Shown: positions 60,055 to 64,000 of the stretch, one piece after another
Layout: every line of letters begins with the position of its first letter
How positions within the stretch are numbered: the first letter of the stretch is position 1
Source of the DNA: Cyclobacteriaceae bacterium
Lineage (GTDB): Bacteria; Bacteroidota; Bacteroidia; Cytophagales; Cyclobacteriaceae
NCBI GenBank assembly: GCA_022841475.1
Contig: JALHRJ010000003.1
Coordinates: forward strand, 107,448-171,447
DNA length: 64,000 bases
Reading direction: 5' to 3'
Position numbers and translations under genes: made by a program
Notes under the pieces: generated by a model
Seen by the model: the letters and a program-made list of their open reading frames with translations, nothing else
What the model was told of the DNA's origin: nothing
The model's database searches: none

Positions 60055-61451
60055 ATTCTTTCAGCTAACACCACTGCTTTTCGTAACGCTTCCAGTTTAT
60101 TATTTACTTCCTGCAATTCACTTTCTGATTTTGATTTCGAAACAACTCCTGCCCCAGCCTGATAGGTGAGTTTGTTGTCTTTGCTTAAAAACGTACGGAT
60201 CATGATGGCATGGTTGAATGAATTATCAAACCCCAGAAAACCAATCGCGCCACCATAAAATCCACGGTTCACATTTTCATATTGATTAATCAGTTTCATC
60301 GCCATGTGTTTGGGTGCACCGGACAACGTGCCGGCCGGAAATGTATCCGCAGCCATTTGAATCACGGAGGCGTTAGACTTCAATGTGCCCGTCACTTTCG
60401 ATACAAGATGGATAACATGCGAGTAGTATTGAATTTCCTTGAATACTTCCACCACCACATGATCAGCGTTACGACTCATATCATTGCGGGCCAGGTCGAC
60501 CAGCATAATGTGCTCCGCATTTTCTTTTTCATCAGCTGAAAGTTTCTCAGCCAGCAAAGCATCTTCCTGATCGTTGCCTGACCTTCGAAACGTTCCAGCT
60601 ATTGGAAAAATATGAGCTTTTCCATTTTTGATTTGTATCTGTGCTTCCGGAGAAGAACCAAACAGTTTAAAGTTTCCGTAATCAAAAAAGAAAAGATACG
60701 GAGAGGGGTTGATGGACCGCAACGCTCTGTAGACATTGAACTCATCGCCCCGGAAGCCGGTGGTGAATCTTCTTGAAAGTACGATTTGAAACACATCGCC
60801 CCGATAACAATGTTTCTTACCCTTATCAATTATTTCTAAAAACTGGGCATCCGTGTAGTTCGACTGCTCGGCCCCGGTTTGGGTAAATTGAAATGTTGTA
60901 ATCCTGTTATTAAAAATTAGTTGTTCAATTCTTGCTAACGAGGTCTCAACTCCGGCATCCGCCAGTTGATGTTCGAACAGGGTCATCTCGTTAAAGAAAT
61001 GATCCACCACAATTACATAGCGATACAATGAATAGATCATATCCGGAAGATCATCCACTTTTTGAATCTCTACGTCTTCGAAATAACGCACCGAATCGTA
61101 AGCCATGTAGCCAAACAATCCATCATGCGGATATTTAGAGGTTACTGATGAATCTGGTATAAATGAATTTTTGAATTGATCCAAGAGTTTTGCGACCTGT
61201 CCCGATTCCGTAAGCGCAATTTTTTCGACTGGACGCTGCGGGTAGCGGATCTCGGCTTGACCTGCAATAACACGAAACGTTGCCACCGGGTCACAACAGA
61301 TAAAGGACAAGCTGTTTTCATTGCCATGATAGTCCGAACTTTCGAGCAGAATACTTCCGGCAAAAACATCACGCAACTTAAGGTAAATGTTAACCGGGGT
61401 TATCGTGTCGGCCAGCAGGCGCTTTGAGTATGTTTTTAATTTTAGGTTCAT
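60051..61451 (-). CDS. trpE: anthranilate synthase component I
   Basis: DVFQIVLSRRF, AGTFRRSGNDQEDALLAEKL, DLARND, PAGTLSGAPK; start set at MNLKLKTYSKRL (track 61502). Confidence 0.94.
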   Translation of the reverse strand: MNLKLKTYSKRLLADTITPVNIYLKLRDVFAGSILLESSDYHGNENSLSFICCDPVATFRVIAGQAEIRYPQRPVEKIALTESGQVAKLLDQFKNSFIPDSSVTSKYPHDGLFGYMAYDSVRYFEDVEIQKVDDLPDMIYSLYRYVIVVDHFFNEMTLFEHQLADAGVETSLARIEQLIFNNRITTFQFTQTGAEQSNYTDAQFLEIIDKGKKHCYRGDVFQIVLSRRFTTGFRGDEFNVYRALRSINPSPYLFFFDYGNFKLFGSSPEAQIQIKNGKAHIFPIAGTFRRSGNDQEDALLAEKLSADEKENAEHIMLVDLARNDMSRNADHVVVEVFKEIQYYSHVIHLVSKVTGTLKSNASVIQMAADTFPAGTLSGAPKHMAMKLINQYENVNRGFYGGAIGFLGFDNSFNHAIMIRTFLSKDNKLTYQAGAGVVSKSKSESELQEVNNKLEALRKAVVLAERI

Positions 61452-61481
61452 TTTAACTTTTACTCTTTTTAATTTTTCGAG

Positions 61482-61623
61482 GTGTGGCTGACCAAAAGTC
61501 AAGTATCAATTGATCTGTCATTCCGGGCTTTGACCCGGAATCCCGAATTGTGCGCACTCAACGAGATCGCGGCTTCCAGCCTAAGGCTGGACGATGACAG
61601 ATTGACTTTTTGGTCAGCCTCAC
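61482..61623. repeat. two-arm palindromic element, copy 4 (142 bp), immediately upstream of trpE
   Basis: Terminal repeat GTGtGGCTGACCAAAA(A)GTCAA; arms ATTCCGGG/CCCGGAAT and TCCAGCC/GGCTGGA. Confidence 0.88.
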
Positions 61624-61642
61624 ACTGTTATTCAAAACAGCC

Positions 61643-61679
61643 TACAAATAAGAAGGCCCACTGTGAACAGCGGGCCTTC
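61643..61679 (-). terminator. rho-independent-like terminator for the THX gene
   Basis: Minus strand GAAGGCCC-N12-GGGCCTTC followed by TTATTTGT. Confidence 0.75.
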
Positions 61680-61766
61680 GGCATATAAATTTTACATAGC
61701 TGGGCTGCTCACCAATCGAGATTCGATTTGTGCCACCACCAAGCCATCTGTATTGAACTCATCATA

Positions 61767-61952
61767 TTATGCTTCTGCCTTTTTACGGGCAGCTACCTTT
61801 TTAGGTTTTGGCTCAGCCGCTGAAGCTGCTACGCTTGGTTTTTTGGAAGCCACACGCTTCAGACGGGCTTTGATTTTAGTTCTGTTTCTTGAAACTCCAA
61901 AAGAGCCTATTGTGCGCTTACCTTTTTTCGTTTTTTTATCACCTCTTCCCAT
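61767..61952 (-). CDS. 30S ribosomal protein THX
   Basis: MGRGDKKTKKGKRTIGSFGVSRNRTKIKARLK; start trimmed from the ORF-track 62003. Confidence 0.88.
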   Translation of the reverse strand: MGRGDKKTKKGKRTIGSFGVSRNRTKIKARLKRVASKKPSVAASAAEPKPKKVAARKKAEA

Positions 61953-62123
61953 GGAATAATTAAAATATGGGGCAAGTATACCAAAGGGATTACTTTCCAC
62001 CAAATGTTGTCCATTCTTTTATGGAATCAGGGTATATTAAGTCGCCATTTATTTGGCTTAGCTTGAAAAACAAAATTTCAGGTAGATCTGTTAAACATGA
62101 GTCAGTGAAAGGGATCTGAAAAA

Positions 62124-62155
62124 GAACCGCAGAGGCGCTAAGGCGCAAAGGTGTT
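62124..62155. repeat. 27-nt dispersed repeat GAACCGCAGAGGCGCTAAGGCGCAAAG, copy 2
   Basis: 26/27 match to the copy at 55781. Confidence 0.85.
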
Positions 62156-62189
62156 AATGGAACTTTTATTAACCGATAAATAGGACGAT

Positions 62190-62651
62190 ATGGCTGCAGA
62201 GATGATTGAAGTACTTCGGAAAACTGCCCGAAAAATAGAGAATAGCTCATCCTATCAATGGGGACACATGGGGCTTTGCAATTGTGGCTTTCTGGCACAG
62301 GAGATTACATCCCTTAGTAAAGAAGAAATTCATCGCAGAGCCATGCAACGACATGGCGATTGGTCGGAACAACTTAACGACTACTGCCCTACCAGTGGCT
62401 TTCCGATGGATGACCTGATTTCAGAATTAATAGCATTTGGTTTTACCCGTACCGAGTTAGCGCACCTGGAAAAACTTTCTGCCCCGGCTGTACTGCGCCA
62501 ATTGCCGATTGCTAAACGCAACCTGCATCACAATATAAAATCCGATGTTGTGCTCTACATGAATACGTGGGCGCAGGCACTGGAGGATAGTTATCTTCCT
62601 ATGATCTCGATTCAGGATCTGGCCGTGCCAGAATTTCAGGGAAGTTTATAA
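62190..62651 (+). CDS. conserved hypothetical protein
   Basis: 153-aa ORF with good codon structure; GHMGLCNCGFLAQEITSLSKEEIHRRAM; 3' end overlaps the convergent GNAT gene. Confidence 0.75.
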   Translation: MAAEMIEVLRKTARKIENSSSYQWGHMGLCNCGFLAQEITSLSKEEIHRRAMQRHGDWSEQLNDYCPTSGFPMDDLISELIAFGFTRTELAHLEKLSAPAVLRQLPIAKRNLHHNIKSDVVLYMNTWAQALEDSYLPMISIQDLAVPEFQGSL

Positions 62652-63166
62652 AGGATACAGTCTTTCGGTTCATTGTTCTGATTGGGGAAACGAAACCACT
62701 TATTCAAGTAAGCTTCCTCCACAAGACCTACTTTCTTTAACACACTTGCTGAGGCATGGTTATCGGCATCTATAAAGGAACCAATTCGAAAAATGTCAGG
62801 ATGCGTTTTGAGTGCGGCCACGAGTTTGCTTGCAGCCTCGGTTGCGTAACCCTGCTGCCAGTGCAAGGGGCCGAGAATGTATCCGATCTGGATTTTTCCT
62901 TCGTCATTCAAAAAACCACACCCACCTATTAATCGTCCACTCATCTTTAAGCGGATTGCATAGGAAAAGTCAATGCCGCGTTTCCACCCCGCAATGGTTC
63001 TTGATAAATATTCACGCGTATCCCGAATGGATTGATGTGTTGGCCAGGTCACATATCGCGTACTTTCCGGCTTGCTCGCATAGGTATAAAAGATTTCTTC
63101 TGCATCTTCGTAGCGAAATCGGGTTAAGAGGAGTCGTTCGGTTTCTAATTTTTCGGGAAATACCAT
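62636..63166 (-). CDS. GNAT family N-acetyltransferase (RimJ/RimL-like)
   Basis: LETERLLLTRFRYEDAEEIF; GRLIGGCGFLN; IGYILGPLHWQQGYATEAASKLV. Confidence 0.92.
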   Translation of the reverse strand: MVFPEKLETERLLLTRFRYEDAEEIFYTYASKPESTRYVTWPTHQSIRDTREYLSRTIAGWKRGIDFSYAIRLKMSGRLIGGCGFLNDEGKIQIGYILGPLHWQQGYATEAASKLVAALKTHPDIFRIGSFIDADNHASASVLKKVGLVEEAYLNKWFRFPNQNNEPKDCILYKLP

Positions 63167-63168
63167 CT

Positions 63169-63405
63169 ATGGGAAAAGAAAACAATATCGTTCATCAATA
63201 TTTCAAAAAAGAACTGGAAGGATCAAAAATTTTAGTGAAGGTAAATCCTATTCATTTAAAGGGTACAGAACTAGTTGTGGATGCGGATGGCGTTCATGCG
63301 CGCGATCTTGATTTTGATTCAGAAATATTTGAAGATCTGAAAGCGGATGGTTTTATTGAGGTGAATGCGCTGGAATTCAATCTTTATTTATCGGGATTGG
63401 CTTAG
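63169..63405 (+). CDS. small conserved hypothetical protein (78 aa)
   Basis: MGKENNIVHQYFKKELEGSKILVKVNPIHLKGTELVVDADGVHARDLDFDSEIF; start trimmed from track 62812, divergent from GNAT gene. Confidence 0.7.
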   Translation: MGKENNIVHQYFKKELEGSKILVKVNPIHLKGTELVVDADGVHARDLDFDSEIFEDLKADGFIEVNALEFNLYLSGLA

Positions 63406-63410
63406 GTGGA

Positions 63411-63866
63411 TGCCACAAAGACACGAAGACACTAAGTAAATTTAATGCAGCAAGCCCTTAAGACAAAGACTATCTAGCCATCCTGCTCAGGATTTTTTTT
63501 TGCCACGAAGGCACCAAGGCACGAAGCATTTTTAATACACTGTGATTTGTTTTTACCACGAAGGCACGAAGTATATTTAATACCGTATAAGCCTTAGGGT
63601 AAAGATTATTTAACCCTCTTGCTCAGGATTTTTTTGGCCACAGAGACACCAAGGCACGAAGCATTTTTAATACAATGTGATTTTTTTTTGCCACAAAGAC
63701 ACTAAGGCACGAAGTATATTTAATACCGTATAAGCCTTAGGGTATAGATTATCCAACCCTCCTACTCAGGATTTTTTTGCCACGAAGACACCAAGTCACG
63801 AAACATTTTTAATACAATGTGATTCCTTTTTTGCCAGGAGGACACCAAGGCACGAAGTATAGTAAA
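63411..63866. repeat. complex direct-repeat array (CCACGAAGACACCAAGGCACGAAG core, compound period about 135-141 bp)
   Basis: Units at about 63503, 63638 and 63779, each followed by a second GCACGAAG half-unit; GCATTTTTAATACAATGTGATTT and TATATTTAATACCGTATAAGCCTTAGGGTA repeated. Confidence 0.9.
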
Positions 63867-63897
63867 CAGTAGATTATTAGCGGATCAACAATTTTCT

Positions 63898-63905
63898 TAC
63901 CTTTG
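63898..63905 (+). promoter_or_regulatory. Bacteroidetes-type -7 box (TACCTTTG) upstream of SRP RNA
   Basis: TAnnTTTG match about 7 nt before the presumed RNA 5' end. Confidence 0.5.
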
Positions 63906-63911
63906 CCCCGG

Positions 63912-64000
63912 CAAATCGGCACGACCAGCTCCTGCTGAACTCCCCCAGGATCGGAAGGTAGCAAGGGTAGGCAGTTGTAGCGGTGCGATGTTCGGTTTGC
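63912..64000 (+). ncRNA. ffs: small bacterial SRP RNA (4.5S), 3' end possibly beyond window
   Basis: Conserved CTCCCCCAGGATCGGAAGGTAGCAAGGGTAGGCAG apical domain and GTTGTAGCGGTGCGATGT. Confidence 0.85.

Noticed and set aside
62812-63168. N-terminal extension of the ORF ending at 63405
   Set aside because: The upstream part is antisense to the GNAT gene; a good ATG (MGKENNIV) exists at 63169.
63411-63866. Possible CRISPR array
   Set aside because: Repeats are degenerate, units vary, and the segments between cores are themselves repeated rather than unique spacers; no cas genes.

Overview
Chromosomal window with typical Bacteroidetes (probably Cytophagales-like) content, inferred from T9SS genes, CHU_C sorting domains, TAnnTTTG promoters and 30S THX. 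Main blocks: (1) about 2-7442, an eight-gene + strand cluster (inositol-3-phosphate synthase, PgpA-like phosphatase, GtrA, DUF5686, CDP-alcohol phosphatidyltransferase, DUF4833, FA2H/Scs7-like hydroxylase, PAP2/AUR1-like protein) that looks like an inositol-phosphoceramide pathway with a sphingolipid hydroxylase; (2) 7.5-12.1 kb of small accessory and redox genes; (3) 12.1-15.9 kb, a decayed integration island (IS3 remnant, unknown protein, a 49-aa micro-ORF missing from the ORF track, large serine recombinase) abutting tRNA-Pro/Arg/Ser, with the recombinase frame running antisense through two tRNAs; (4) 16-29.8 kb of housekeeping genes (NagB-like, ROK, BatB/BatC, thiolase, PurC, STAS, RNase Z, YhhQ, TrmH, TamL-like) with word-type repeat arrays between some of them; (5) 29.8-50.3 kb, a T9SS adhesin locus: PorP/SprF with a SPOR-like tail, a 980-aa CHU_C protein, a 4712-aa SprB-like giant protein with two exact-period super-repeats (564 bp and 591 bp), a second PorP/SprF and a beta-barrel protein; (6) 50.5-61.5 kb, E1 alpha/beta fusion, Hsp20 and a complete trpEGDCFBA operon plus DAHP synthase; (7) THX, a GNAT protein, a repeat array and the SRP RNA at the right edge. 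The most unusual non-coding signal is a four-copy family of 136-174 bp elements that can fold as a long terminal stem with two hairpin arms. One copy supplies the stop codons of both flanking convergent genes, and two copies carry a nearly identical 34-bp palindromic insert in different arms.
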